A DNA stretch of 64,000 bases. Origin: Nitzschia sp. pyKryTriq1 (taxonomy: Eukaryota; Bacillariophyta; Bacillariophyceae; Bacillariales; Bacillariaceae). The notes under the pieces were generated by a model, which saw only the letters and a program-made list of their open reading frames with translations, did no database searches and was not told the DNA's origin. Below, piece after piece: positions 1-9,842 of the stretch; the first letter of the stretch is position 1, and the number at the start of each line of letters is the position of its first letter. The stretch covers positions 1 through 64,000 of the forward strand of contig OY101115.1 in assembly GCA_956465555.1 (NCBI GenBank), read 5' to 3'. Both the position numbers and the translations under genes were made by a program.

Positions 1-366
1 ACGAAACCATTGTGGCAAGGCTTGCTCGACCTCGAAACGGAAGCCTCCGGGAAAGTCGGCTACTTGCCCAAAAATGTTTCCATGCTAGTAGACGAGTCAA
101 AAGGGACCGGCATCTTGGCTTCGTCGTGGCCTACCCCACCCTCTGAATATGAAATTGGATATGCGGGCGGTATAGGACCAAGTAATATCGAAACGGTACT
201 GGATGATGTCATGCTAGCAGGCAATGGTCGCGAGATATGGATCGACATGGAAAGCAGTCTGCGAAGCATGAAAGATGAGAAGGACGTTTTCGATCTAGAC
301 AAGTGCTACGAGGTGATCAACGCAGTATGCAATGCTGAAATTTACTCTCATCCAGAATTCCTGTAA
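1..366 (+). CDS. TIM-barrel protein resembling phosphoribosylanthranilate isomerase, 3' end only
   Basis: The frame is open from base 1 to the TAA at 364-366, so the 5' part lies outside the window. The visible 121 residues contain GYAGGIGPSNIETVL followed by WIDMESSLRS and FDLDKCYEVINAV. A glycine-rich AGGI-P-NI loop near the C-terminus is typical of phosphate-binding TIM barrels of the TrpF type (isomerisation of phosphoribosylanthranilate in tryptophan synthesis). The WIDMES segment sits where TrpF has its final strand and helix. I infer a PRAI-like barrel but cannot say whether it is the true tryptophan enzyme, because the catalytic Cys and Asp would be upstream. No splice signal is needed in the visible part. 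Confidence 0.55.
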   Translation, partial: TKPLWQGLLDLETEASGKVGYLPKNVSMLVDESKGTGILASSWPTPPSEYEIGYAGGIGPSNIETVLDDVMLAGNGREIWIDMESSLRSMKDEKDVFDLDKCYEVINAVCNAEIYSHPEFL

Positions 367-1214
367 GAAGAAGTCTCGTCCAATGAATTTGTTTGAGTAA
401 TCTAGACTCCCTCTGCTAGAGAGCAATGACGAGACTGGCTGACACGATCCATACGTCACAATCTCGGCTAACTGGACAACTGTTCAGACCAGCAACTTCT
501 TCATCCTTCGGTTTTACCACGATGGCTACCTGTAGACGGTACTAGTAGAACAGGACTCATACTGTAAGTCTATGGAAGCCTTGCATTATACTACATATTT
601 GTAGTATTCTCGCAGCATAGACCGAGCTACAGGAGGTAGTATATAGTACGAACTCTCTACTATCTCTAGAGTATAGCGTAAAGCAGCGAAAAAGTGCACT
701 GTCTAATTTAGTTACTACCTTGACGGTCGAGAGCAATGAATCCCTCTTCCGCCGGAACGATAGTAGCCACGCCAGACAGTCCTCTCTCTAGAGTAGAGAG
801 AGAGCTACCGGTACCGTTAGGGTACTTGTAGAGAGCTATAGCTCCTACCGGTACGGTACTGTACGTGACCAATGACGCATGATTTTCATTCCCGCATGTT
901 CGTGATTCATTCGTCCACGTCTCGAGGAGAATAGAAGGAGTGCGTGAGTACAAGTGTACCTGGTACCTGGTACTTGTACCGTACCGTCCATACCAGTAGT
1001 CGTCGTCGTCAAAATTCAAAATGCGGGTGACCGCAAGACTCTCGCCATTCATTTTTTTCGACCGATCGAGAAGTTCTCGTTTTGGTCGTCGTTGTTGTTG
1101 GTCGGCCGTTGGCATCTACATATTTCGATCTTTGTGATCTTATTGCTGCTACCAGTGTAAATCACAATATCAACCACACCCCATTGCTAGCCCTCTGATA
1201 CAGACAGTACCACC
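367..1214. other. spacer with one copy of a dispersed repeat
   Basis: No convincing gene. It carries short TAGAG/CTAG-rich words and a GTACC-rich stretch near 950-990. A dispersed two-module repeat at 676-762 is listed separately. Two small open frames here (708-1115 minus, 954-1160 plus) overlap antisense and have no protein-like composition. Confidence 0.5.
676..762 (+). repeat. dispersed repeat, copy 1 (modules A then B)
   Basis: Module A (676-715) contains GCAGCGAAAAAGTGCACTG followed by TCTAATTTAGTT. Module B (719-762) contains GGTCGAGAGCAATGAATC and TTCCGCCGGAACGATA. Both modules recur near 59.2-59.36 kb, with B inverted there, and A recurs near 63.4 kb together with its own inverted copy. 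The element has no open frame. It may be a non-autonomous transposable-element end or a spacer repeat. Confidence 0.7.
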
Positions 1215-2887
1215 ATGACACCCACGAAAACCGAAGACGATTCACGGAAAAAGCGAAAGGAGGAAGGGAAGCTGAAGAAGCGCCAAAGAATCGAAGAATC
1301 AGGTGGAACACGGCCAAGAGAAGCCAAGGCGTCCAAGACGAACGATGTGAAATCTCCATCGATAACGACAAGCAGCAATCACGTGGAATCGCCAGCATCT
1401 CCAAAGGATAATAAAAGGAGCAATTTCGATGCTCTAAAGTCTTCGAGTGGCGAGCAGAATAGAAGAAATAATCACCGTCCAGCAAAGCCATCATTCGAGT
1501 CGAACCATCGGTTTGGGCGCGTGATGGAATCGGTTCCCTGCAGAAACAAGCCACGATTTTCAACAGTGAGCATAGCTGTTCCCGGAAGTGTGCTCTCGAA
1601 TTGCCAGACTAAAGAACTACGCACTCTGATGGTCGGACAAATTGCTCGAGCTGCTGTAATTTATCATGTCGACGAAATTATTGTCTTTGACGACAAGCTT
1701 GGGAGGAATGACAATCGTCGATCTGGGTGGAAGAAAAATCGCGAGCATCGAAAAGAGAACAACCGAGAAGAAATCACCAATGCTACTAGTAGCAAGAATG
1801 AGGATGATTGTACGGAAAAAGCGGAAAAGGACGAACACGAGCATGAGAGACGACCCCGTTCAACCCCCGAAGAATTCATGGCAAGGTTGCTGCAATACTG
1901 CGAGTGTCCACAATATTTGAGACGGCACTTTTTCCCGATGCATCCGGACCTTCAATTTGCTGGTCTTCTAGCTCCAGTGGATGCACCTCATCATGTGCGA
2001 GCTGAAGATCAATGTCATTATCGGGAGGGAGTCGTGCTGCAAAAGCAAGCCAAAGATGGCGCGTCTCTGGTAAATTGTGGGATTCGGAATCGGCCAGTCG
2101 AGTACGTGTGATATTGTGGAAAGAGCTTACCAATGAAATATACATTGTGTGAAATCTCATTGTTTTTTTTCTTCTTCTCCATTAAGAATCGATCGCAAAC
2201 TCGCGGCAGGTATTCGTTGTACCGTAATGATTGATCCATCCCTCTACGGCAAAACAGGTCCAATCAAAGGCACAGTTGTGTCCCCTTCAGCGCCACGAGA
2301 AGACAATGGTATGTATTGGGGCTACATGACGCGCTTGGCTAGTTCCATCAATGATGTGTTTGATGGATGTCCTTTCGAAGGAGGCTACGATCTCAAGATC
2401 GGGACGAGTGAACGCGGTGACAAAACAGTCGAAGAAAAGAGTTTCAAGCTTCCCAATTACGAACACTCGCTCATCGTTTTTGGTGGGGTGGCTGGTATCG
2501 AAGAATGCGTTGATGCTGATGAATCCATCAAATTGCCGGGGTCTCAAAGCAAGAAGTTGTTCGACATGTGGTAAGTTCACATTAGGGTGGAGAAAAGGTA
2601 TCCGAACTCAACGTTTTCCACGCGCGCTCACCACTCTGTACGAAATGTCAACCCTCAGGCTGAATACATGTCCGTTCCAGGGTAGTAGGACGATTCGAAC
2701 CGAAGAGGCCGTTCTTATAAGTCTTGCGCAATTGAGCTCTCCATTGGCAAAGTCGGCACGGGGCAAAGAAATCAAGCAGGAGGAACCTACAAACATCGAA
2801 TTCAGCGACGCCTCCCCTTCCGAGGAGAGTAGCAGCAGCGAAGAAAGTGGTAGCGAGGGTGGTGCTAGCGACGAAGAAAGTGAATAG
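1215..2887 (+). CDS. SPOUT1: SPOUT-family RNA methyltransferase (C9orf114/SPOUT1 type)
   Basis: Three exons are inferred: 1215-2101, 2187-2570 and 2659-2887, giving 499 residues. The splices restore family sequence: RPVE|IDRKLAAGIR across intron 1, and DMW|LNTCPFQGSRTIRTEEA across intron 2 (donors GTACGT and GTAAGT, acceptors TTAAG and CTCAG). The N-terminal ~90 residues are Lys/Arg/Glu-rich and could target the nucleus. The SPOUT fold begins near residue 115 (VSIAVPGSVLSN) and is interrupted by a charged insertion at about 165-215. The trefoil-knot end is the GSRTIRTEEAVLISLAQL segment, which binds SAM in this family. The tail is acidic and Ser-rich. Known relatives modify RNA and localise to nucleolus or spindle; the substrate here is not visible. 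Confidence 0.88.
2102..2186 (+). other. intron 1 of the SPOUT methyltransferase
   Basis: GTACGT donor, polypyrimidine run TTTTTTTTCTTCTTCTCC and TTAAG acceptor, 85 nt. Splicing rejoins a split GAA codon and removes the in-frame TGA at 2109-2111. Confidence 0.85.
2571..2658 (+). other. intron 2 of the SPOUT methyltransferase
   Basis: GTAAGT donor and CCTCAG acceptor, 88 nt. Splicing rejoins a TGG codon and restores the family's LNTCP segment. Confidence 0.85.
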
Positions 2888-3128
2888 TTGTTTATAAATC
2901 AAAACTTATTTGAATCTTTTAACACTGATTCTAGCTGATGATCCTTTGAAATAAGGTTCGAAGAATCTAAAAGAGGGTCCGATCCGATCCGACCTGTTCA
3001 AGTCGCCTTCGCGGGTTGATTCGAATATTGTATGTACCTGACTATCCCGTTCTTACCGAATCAATCCACAGCATCCCAACAAACACTCTTCCGCCTTTTC
3101 TTTTCTTTTCTGTTCTTTGACCGCTGGC

Positions 3129-3878
3129 TCATTCCAATACAGGTTCACCGTCGTCGCCAACCAGTGATCCGCTTTCGCTGTCAAACCTTAAAATCTGCTC
3201 CAGATTAAAAACATCTGGAGTTACACGCATGACGGAATCTTCCATACCTTTTGTCCTGAAGTAGTCTTCGATATTGCAATCACCATCCAAGCCAGGCGTT
3301 TCATTCAGATTGTCGGCAATCAAATGTTTGCTTTTGCATCCTTTGCAAATAGCAATGACCATCCCTGAGCGGTAGGCTGTGAAGAATGGTAAACAAAGTG
3401 GTAACCGCCGATTGAGCTGACAAAAATCAACTCCAACTTTAAATATACATTCTTTAATCCATTGGAAGGATTTTGCCAACTTACCCATTCGAGACACCAT
3501 GTGGGAATTCCGGGTATCACAAACATTGCAGGTGTACTGAAGCTTGAACTTGGGAGAAACGAATGCAGCATCGGAACTGTCGCCATTTGGCGATGGGGCC
3601 TCCCCGCTGGAGATTTCTATGGATTGGTTCGAAAAAGAGGAGGCCCCAAAAGCGGGGAGTTGAGGGATGCCCGTAGACGATTCTTCCTTTTCATCGCCGT
3701 CATTATCCAATGACCTTCGTCTCCTGGCACGCAAAGATTGCACCGGATACGAAGGATATTTTGAGCGGAAATTCTTGCGGGTCACCACACTGGCCCCTTC
3801 GAATGATTGGCTTTGTTGAGCCAACAAGGTAGCCGAAAGGCAAATTGCCATTGATTTGAAGCAAGATAGCATCACCAT
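3129..3878 (-). CDS. DNLZ: DNL-type zinc-finger protein (Zim17/Tim15/DNLZ family)
   Basis: Two exons on the minus strand (3878-3485 and 3376-3129) give 213 residues. The splice joins SRM to AYRSGMVIAICKGCKSKH and rebuilds the DNL zinc finger: CNVCDTR, then CKGCKSKHLIADNL. Four cysteines (two CxxC pairs) bind one zinc. Family members keep organellar Hsp70 soluble and assist import. I chose the ATG at 3878 because it opens a hydrophobic leader (VMLSCFKSMAICLSATLLA) followed by QSQSFEG and a basic, Ser-rich stretch. That is a signal-peptide plus transit-peptide arrangement seen on diatom plastid proteins, so plastid targeting competes with mitochondrial. The open frame continues upstream, but that part is not protein-like. 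The C-terminus is acidic. Confidence 0.85.
   Translation of the reverse strand: MVMLSCFKSMAICLSATLLAQQSQSFEGASVVTRKNFRSKYPSYPVQSLRARRRRSLDNDGDEKEESSTGIPQLPAFGASSFSNQSIEISSGEAPSPNGDSSDAAFVSPKFKLQYTCNVCDTRNSHMVSRMGKLAKSFQWIKECIFKVGVDFCQLNRRLPLCLPFFTAYRSGMVIAICKGCKSKHLIADNLNETPGLDGDCNIEDYFRTKGMEDSVMRVTPDVFNLEQILRFDSESGSLVGDDGEPVLE
3377..3484 (-). other. intron in the DNL zinc-finger gene
   Basis: Minus-strand GTAAG donor at 3484 and CACAG acceptor at 3378-3377, 108 nt. Removing it restores the contiguous DNL domain. Its length is a multiple of three and has no stop, so a retained form would insert 36 residues between the two CxxC pairs. Confidence 0.8.
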
Positions 3879-4476
3879 GATCTTTGTGACACTCTTTTTG
3901 TTCTGATGAAAAATAAGAAAGAAGGAATTCTCGCCAAATTGAAGATTGGCATCGATTCGATCGCTCTTCATGATGACGCTGACGTGTGTCGCGAAATTCA
4001 GACCTCGTACGGTACACTGGTAGACTGTACAGGGGACCTCCTGTGCAGTACACTGTACCGGTAGAGTAACTACTCGTATACATTGCACAATCTCGATATT
4101 AATGTTTATAATAATAATGGCAACATGGTTCCTGAGGACGAGGACGAGAATGGCAGTGCTGGTGATGAAGGTCGCTGGTACGAGTACTGCTCTAGCTACC
4201 GGTAGAGTGCTGAACAATCATCGTCCTCTCTCTAGTAGTGCTCGTAGTAAATAGACTACCTCCGTGCACGTTGATTAAGAAGACAGCCTTAACAATCAAG
4301 ATTTGTTCTTGCGGAACTTTCCGAATTAGTCCAAGTAGATGATCATCTACCACTGGCAGTACTACCCGGACTCTAGAGTAGAGACGTGATCGCGACGTCT
4401 CGCTGAAGGCAGCACTTGGACCGTGCTACACATACGAAGTGCACCACAGTGACAAAATGTTGCACATACTCCTCGT
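3879..4476. other. spacer upstream of the DNL gene
   Basis: No gene seen. Contains GTACGGTAC-like palindromic words (4008-4060), an ATAATAATAATGG stretch, and CTAGAGTAGAGA words. Confidence 0.4.
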
Positions 4477-5586
4477 TCAGTCTTTGCTAGCCTTTTGTTT
4501 CTTTTCTTCCTCGTCCAGTTTTTTCCTGTCGATGTATTCTACTCCGGCGGGTAATGGTGGTATCGCAGGCTTTTGCCCCAAGATTTCGTCTGACGTGGGA
4601 CCACCTTTGTGATACTGCTCCTGATCAAAGATGATTCTGCGAATCTTGGCTTGGGTGGCATCATCGTATTCCCCAATATGACGTCGATTGTCTACTAGTT
4701 CAGTATCAATCTCTTCATCACCTTGCATAATCGTCTTCCAAAAGGTTTGTTTGATCTTGTCCAGTATCACAATGACCACTCCTCCTTCTACACTCCATGT
4801 AGACTCGTCGGGTCGAATCTTTTCCACAAGGGTTCCTTCCAAAAAGGCTCTAGGTGTATCTTCTCCTTCTAGCGGCTTTTTGGACTTGATCGAGAGACTG
4901 CTGGCAGTAATTTTCACCGAAAGATCTTTGCCATGAAGGGTTTTCGGAACTCCAACAAGCACACTACATTCCTCAATCGTTTGCGTCCACTTGTACCTCG
5001 TGGTGGATCCTCCATTTCCGACGGGAATTTGCAGTCCTTCCTCAGTATACCTCACTTCAGAAGAGTTATCATCTGATGACGTCGATTTTTCTTCTTGGGA
5101 TTTGTTCTCCACTTCTTTCGTTGGTTTCGACGTTTCGGTGGCCGGACTGGAATCTGATTCTTTCGCGACCGCAGAGGAAGAGTCCTTTGAATCAGATTTT
5201 TCAGCTGGCGTTTGCTTTGCTGGAGCAGAAGTTGGAGCAGCAGCAGTCGAAACAACTGGTTGTTTGGGTGGAGCACCAGCTGCCTTGTTTGTTCTCTTGC
5301 CTCCTTGGCCTTTGGGGATTCGTCGTAGAGGAAATTGCCGAAAGGCGGCGAGCAAAAGCTTTTCGGCATCGCCTTCTCGAAATCCCATGGACGACGAATC
5401 GGCATCATCCGGATGAGGCACCAAATAAAAGTCGGTGCGACGGTGCAAAAAGCTGAAAAAGGCAAACATCAATCGTCGCAAATCGCCCCCGCATTCTTGC
5501 GTTAACGCAACGAGTGGAGCGTCCATGGCTTGGAGTTGTTTAGGATCCAGTGATCCTGGAGTAGTAGAAGGAATCGGTAGACTCAT
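4477..5586 (-). CDS. NUDC: NudC family co-chaperone with CS domain
   Basis: 369 residues from the ATG at 5586. An upstream in-frame ATG at 5640 would add 18 residues that look like translated leader. Residues ~14-57 form the NudC N-terminal helical segment (LTQECGGDLRRLMFAFFSF then HRRTDFYLV). Residues ~65-190 are an Ala/Pro/Lys/Ser/Glu-rich linker. Residues ~195-290 are the CS/p23-like beta-sandwich (YKWTQTIEECSVLVGVP, LSVKITASSLSI, STWSVEGGVVIVILDK) followed by the WKTIMQGDEEID segment typical of NudC. Relatives act with Hsp90 and dynein in nuclear movement and folding of beta-propeller clients. It is divergent from the DEAD-box gene, with 492 bp between the two start codons. No intron seen. 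Confidence 0.88.
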   Translation of the reverse strand: MSLPIPSTTPGSLDPKQLQAMDAPLVALTQECGGDLRRLMFAFFSFLHRRTDFYLVPHPDDADSSSMGFREGDAEKLLLAAFRQFPLRRIPKGQGGKRTNKAAGAPPKQPVVSTAAAPTSAPAKQTPAEKSDSKDSSSAVAKESDSSPATETSKPTKEVENKSQEEKSTSSDDNSSEVRYTEEGLQIPVGNGGSTTRYKWTQTIEECSVLVGVPKTLHGKDLSVKITASSLSIKSKKPLEGEDTPRAFLEGTLVEKIRPDESTWSVEGGVVIVILDKIKQTFWKTIMQGDEEIDTELVDNRRHIGEYDDATQAKIRRIIFDQEQYHKGGPTSDEILGQKPAIPPLPAGVEYIDRKKLDEEEKKQKASKD

Positions 5587-6078
5587 GGTGAAAAAGAGAA
5601 TAGGAGGGAAGGTTGGGTATATAGAGCAATTGGAAAACAAGAAAGACTTTTGATCGCAATGATAATGAAAATGGTCGACAAAGAGAAGATAATGCTCGAA
5701 GGAAGAAGAATCCTTTCACTCGTACTAAAATCAAAGAGGAGGGAGGAGGAAAGCGCTTTCATTTTTTGTGCGGTTGTGGTTGTGGTGTGCGGGTTTGTGC
5801 GTTTGTGGTTGGTTGCTTGAGTTCGCCGCCTGTCCGTCGTCTCAGAATGGAAAAATTGTGTGTAAAATACGAGTACTGTGCTGATCGACAAGGGCGATCC
5901 ACCCATCAGTCCGATCGGTTCGACGATGACGGCGATGGCCACACACAGCCAGCAATAACAGCAGTCGAAAGTCGAACAACTTCCAAACTTGCATCAGTTG
6001 TCGCATTGCATCGACGAAGAAGTTGTCTACCAACACCTAAGCGCATTCACATTGCACTGAAAGAAAGCAGTCGAAATC
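5587..6078. promoter_or_regulatory. divergent intergenic region between NudC and the DEAD-box helicase
   Basis: The two genes are transcribed away from each other, so this 492-bp interval must hold both promoters and 5' leaders. It has a GTGTGCGGTTG-type GT-rich run near 5765-5810 and no recognisable TATA box at a fixed place. Confidence 0.4.
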
Positions 6079-7597
6079 ATGAGTGAGACAGAAGAGAGCA
6101 AGACGGCGACGTCGGAAGATACCAAATCCGAGGAAGAAACCAAGGCAGAGGACGAGAAGAAGACAGAGGAGGAAAAGCATGTGGAAGCCAAGAAGAAGAA
6201 GGAAGACAGCGAGGAATTGACCAAACGATTGCAAAAGCTGGCGCTCGAACATCAAAAGCAGTTTGCCGGAGATCGCCTCAAAGTCATTCAAACGGATGCT
6301 TCTCAGGCGCACTTAACAGGTGCCAAGACCTTTCAAGAGTTGAACTTGCCCAAGCATTTGTTGGACGCCCTCTTCGGCATGGGCTTCGACCGGCCTTCGG
6401 CTATTCAAGAGGAAGCCATGCCTCGTATTCTAGCAGAGCCACCCCGCAATCTCATTGGGCAAGCGCAGTCTGGAAGCGGAAAGACGGCAGCCTTTACATT
6501 AGGAATGCTCTACCGAATCAATGTGGATGATCCACCTTCAATTCAAGCACTATGTGTCACTCCCAGCCGCGAATTGGCGATTCAGATCTTTGAAAAGGCA
6601 GTCAAGCCCATGGCTGCCAACATGGTAGGACTCAAAATCCAGCTGGCTATCGCGGGGACCAATGTGGAAAAGGGAAAACCACTTCCAGCTCATATGGTCA
6701 TTGGAACTCCGGGCAAAGTAGTCGACTGGCTCAAGCGGAAGATTATCAAGACCAATAACATCAAGGTCTTTGTATTAGACGAAGCCGATCAGATGGTTTC
6801 TGAGAGTGGTCACCGAGCCAACTCGCAACTGATCAAGAAGCTCATGCCGAAGACCTGTCAGAGTCTCTTGTTCTCGGCGACATTCCCAGAGGAAGTCATC
6901 AAGTTTGCCGACAAAATGGTGGACAAACCCGACAAGGTGCGCAACCAAAAGCTTTGCATATGGTCGATCTAGGATGCTATCACTCGTGCAAGCTAACTCT
7001 TCCTTTCTTTTTTTAAAGATTCTGATCGAACGTGGACCAGAATCATTAGTTCTGGATGTCATCAAACAGTTGTGGATCGACACCAGGCAGTATGAGGGTG
7101 GTAAACTCGAGTTCCTGTCCGATATTTACTCCCTATTGACTATTGGCCAAAGCATCGTCTTTGTCGAATCAAAGAGGAACGCAGATATGGTGCACAGAAC
7201 TTTGACTAACGGAGGATACACTTGCTCCGTCTTGCACTCTGGTTTGGATGGGCCCGATCGTGACTCTACTATGCTTGCCTTCCGGAATGGAGAATCCAAT
7301 GTTCTCATTACCACAAATGTCCTGGCTCGTGGTGTGGATGTGGACAATGTCTGTCTGGTTATCAATTACGACGTTCCAGTAGACGGTGACAAGCAACCTG
7401 ACTTTGAAACATACCTACACCGAATCGGGCGTACGGGCCGTTTCGGACGAAAGGGTACTGCCATCAGTCTGATAGAAGATGAGCGATCCCTTCAAGTATT
7501 GGCGGCAATTGAGCAGCACTTTGCCAAGGAAGGAGTGGAAATGATTCATCAGGCCGAAGCGGATCCTGAGAAACTGGCGGATGTCATTGAAATCTAA
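6079..7597 (+). CDS. DBP5: DEAD-box ATP-dependent RNA helicase, Dbp5/DDX19 type
   Basis: Two exons (6079-6936 and 7019-7597) encode 478 residues, close to the usual DDX19 length. The charged Glu/Lys N-terminus is followed by a Q-motif region (FQELNLPKHLLDALFGMGF...PSAIQ), motif I AQSGSGKT, Ia PSRELA, Ib TPGK, II DEAD, III SAT, then RecA-2 with SIVFVESKRNAD (IV), LARGVDVDNV (V) and HRIGRTGRFGRKG (VI). The FETYLHRIGRTGR wording and the NYDVP just before it are characteristic of Dbp5. The family remodels mRNPs at the cytoplasmic face of the nuclear pore, activated by Gle1-IP6 and Nup159/214. All catalytic motifs are intact. The exon join is DKPDK|ILIERGPES. Confidence 0.92.
6937..7018 (+). other. 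intron in the DEAD-box gene
   Basis: GTGCGC donor and TTTTTTTAAAG acceptor, 82 nt, phase 0. It contains the in-frame TAG at 6970. Confidence 0.85.
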
Positions 7598-8304
7598 TAA
7601 TCGTGGATGGTGGTACTTCTTCATTTTGCACTGCTACTATCTGAATAGTTTTCTAAAGAATAGCATGCGGTATCGTGGTCGAAGATTAACGACGAGGGGG
7701 AAAGTAAAAACCAATTTAACTATTCTAATAAAATGAGATTCTCTCTTCTCTTCTCTCCTCTTTTCTTTACCATTACTCTCTGGTAGAGAGAAGTAGATTG
7801 CGAGTAGAGAGTCGACGACGATGACGTCCCAACTTAACTTAACCCCAACATAACTTAACTTACCTAAGTACCTATTAACCTATTAAGTACTATTAACTAT
7901 TAGTATTATTAATATTAGTATTAGTATTAACATAACTTAACTTACCTAAGTACCTATTAACCTATTAAGTACCTATTAACTATTAGTATTAGTAGTATTA
8001 GTATTAGTATTAGTATTAATATTAGTAATTTTAGTACTATGACATCTTCTACCACTGCTAATACTTTATACATTACGACTACTACTACTGATACCACTGT
8101 CACTATAATAATACTACTACTACAATACTACTACTAAGTACTATAGTGTTACTCCTACTACTTTTACTACTACTGCTAGTAGTACATCTACTATTCGTAC
8201 TGCTAGTATTACTTCCACTTTATACATTTCTCCTTCTCCAATCTCTGAACCTCGGCGAGGTACATGTGATCCTCTTCCAACTTACTTAAGTACCTATTAA
8301 CCTA
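7598..8304. repeat. A/T-rich spacer with TAACTTAAC and ATTAGT repeats
   Basis: A ~43-bp unit (ACATAACTTAACTTACCTAA then GTACCTATTAACC and TATTAAGTAC) occurs at 7848-7890 and again at 7930-7972 (82-bp period). A shorter inexact copy lies at 8281-8312. Between them are ATTAGT/ATTAAT runs and CTACTACTA microsatellites (8085-8215). A TCTCTTCTCTTCTC pyrimidine tract lies at 7740-7765. Confidence 0.7.
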
Positions 8305-8941
8305 TTAAGTACCTACCCAACCCCAACCGTAAAATTTTGCCGGCCATAAAGGTATGTATAAATATATAAAAATCATACACACGACACGAACAAGCCCCAG
8401 AACATCGTAGATGCCATTATACCATCCCTTGGAGACTTTCGATTGATGCTCCTTGTTATCATCTCCAGTAACAACAATAGACTCTAGGTCGAGATCCGAC
8501 AGTAACTTCCCGATGGCCGCCGCTAGTATCTTGGTGGAAGCTATTATATGCCCAGCTCTGCTTGGATGTTTTTGAAGATAGAGCTGTACACACTTTACGG
8601 CACTCGAATGACCAATCGTTTCAACCCGTCGCTGGATCATAGGAAGACAATAATTGAATGGGTGTAGAAGTAGAATTGCAAGAGGAGTCGTCCTCGCCGC
8701 TCGCGAATGATGCCGCTGAAGAAAAGAACGATAAAGATCCCCCTCGGCTGCTAAGGGGATGGTTTGGCGTACTTGTAACAGCTAGTATGACAACGGCGGC
8801 CCATCTTTGAATGCTGCTGCCGGTGTTGCTGCTGCTGCTGCTTGGACGACGCCTACACCACGCGAACGAGGAGCGCGACCGAGCCATGGGTGGCAGATGA
8901 TGATGGTGATGTATCCGGATGAAATGATCTTGGCGAGGCAA
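8305..8941 (-). pseudogene. unassigned minus-strand coding fragment, two overlapping frames
   Basis: Two minus-strand open frames meet around 8621-8640. The first (from 8941) has a basic Ser/Arg-rich start, a hydrophobic stretch (WAAVVILAVT) and a Ser-rich region. The second (8640-8305) has protein-like composition: GHSSAVKCVQLYL, RAGHIIASTKILAAAIGKLL and LESIVVTGDDN. The two are one base out of phase and no GT-AG intron separates them, so a frameshifted remnant is likely. I do not recognise the family. It could be a real gene whose exon boundaries I misread. The end at 8305 runs into the TAACC-type repeat. Confidence 0.28.
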
Positions 8942-9472
8942 TGATGCGGTATTATCGAGTTTCTACAAATCAATTACCAGTAGGAACGTTCGGAGAGAGT
9001 GAAATACATCAACTGCACTATGCGTTTTGCTCTTGCTGTCAAGGGTCATTCGTCATACATACAGTAAGTATCAAATGGATGCCAACACGCACACATCAAT
9101 CCTTGGTACTGGTACTGTATGTACGGGTCAGGTACGGGTACTTGGTTCGTACAGTCTATCGCGTTACGTACAGTATGCGCGCGAGTTGTCCGTTGTCCGC
9201 CTCCGTTCGTAGTCGTTCGAGAATGATGACATGAAGATGCGGAAGTGCATCCGACTGGCCGTCTGCCGACAATTTCAATGTCGAATACGTCCGTGGTTGT
9301 CCGTTTACGAATGTTTTCGACAACGAAGCACGCCGCGACATATCGCGCTTCTCGGCGATAACAACGCTCTCCTTTTCTCGCGTCCCTTCCGAGCGTACCA
9401 GGTATCGCATTGTTCAACACGTTGTTGACGACTGACTCCAAATAACAGTACATATCTGTCTTCGTTTCAACC
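8942..9472. other. spacer upstream of the GDI gene
   Basis: No supportable gene. GTAC-rich words lie at 9100-9180. A minus-strand open frame (9046-9621) runs antisense across the proposed GDI leader and has no recognisable domain. Confidence 0.35.
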
Positions 9473-9496
9473 ATGGCAGAAGGAGAACCACCCAAG
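9473..9496 (+). other. possible 5' coding exon of GDI
   Basis: ATGGCAGAAGGAGAACCACC plus CAAG encodes MAEGEPPK and is followed by a GTCCGT donor. Joined in phase 0 to the CCGAG acceptor at 9838-9839 it reads on into GMEALADGEYDAIVLGTG. The intron would be 343 nt, long for this window, and the acceptor lacks a strong pyrimidine tract. It may equally be untranslated leader. Confidence 0.35.
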
Positions 9497-9842
9497 GTCC
9501 GTCGCGTGTGTGTTAATGTTGTCATCGCCGTCATTATTGTTGTTAGTTGTGTTATTGTTATGGGTGTTGTTGGATGAACGTAATCGTCCCGGTATTTTCT
9601 CTGGGTGCGTTGAGTCGACAAAATTCCTCGTGGTACAATTTCTACGTAAAGTGACGTAGGAGAAGCTCACAATGACCGATGTGATTCGATTCGATGATTC
9701 TCCCGCCGACGACGACTTTCGTTCTTTCTTTGCATGTGTCGCTATTGATACTCATCCTCCATTTGTCACCATTGATTATTCTATCCGGACGAATTATTAT
9801 ATACATACAAAATAGCCCACTTTTGACTGGCTGCCCGAGGGC

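Noticed and set aside
708-1160. Two antisense open frames in the first spacer
   Set aside because: They overlap each other and the dispersed repeat; no conserved motif.
9046-9621. 191-residue minus-strand open frame
   Set aside because: Runs antisense through the proposed GDI leader, has no recognisable domain and a composition typical of noncoding DNA.
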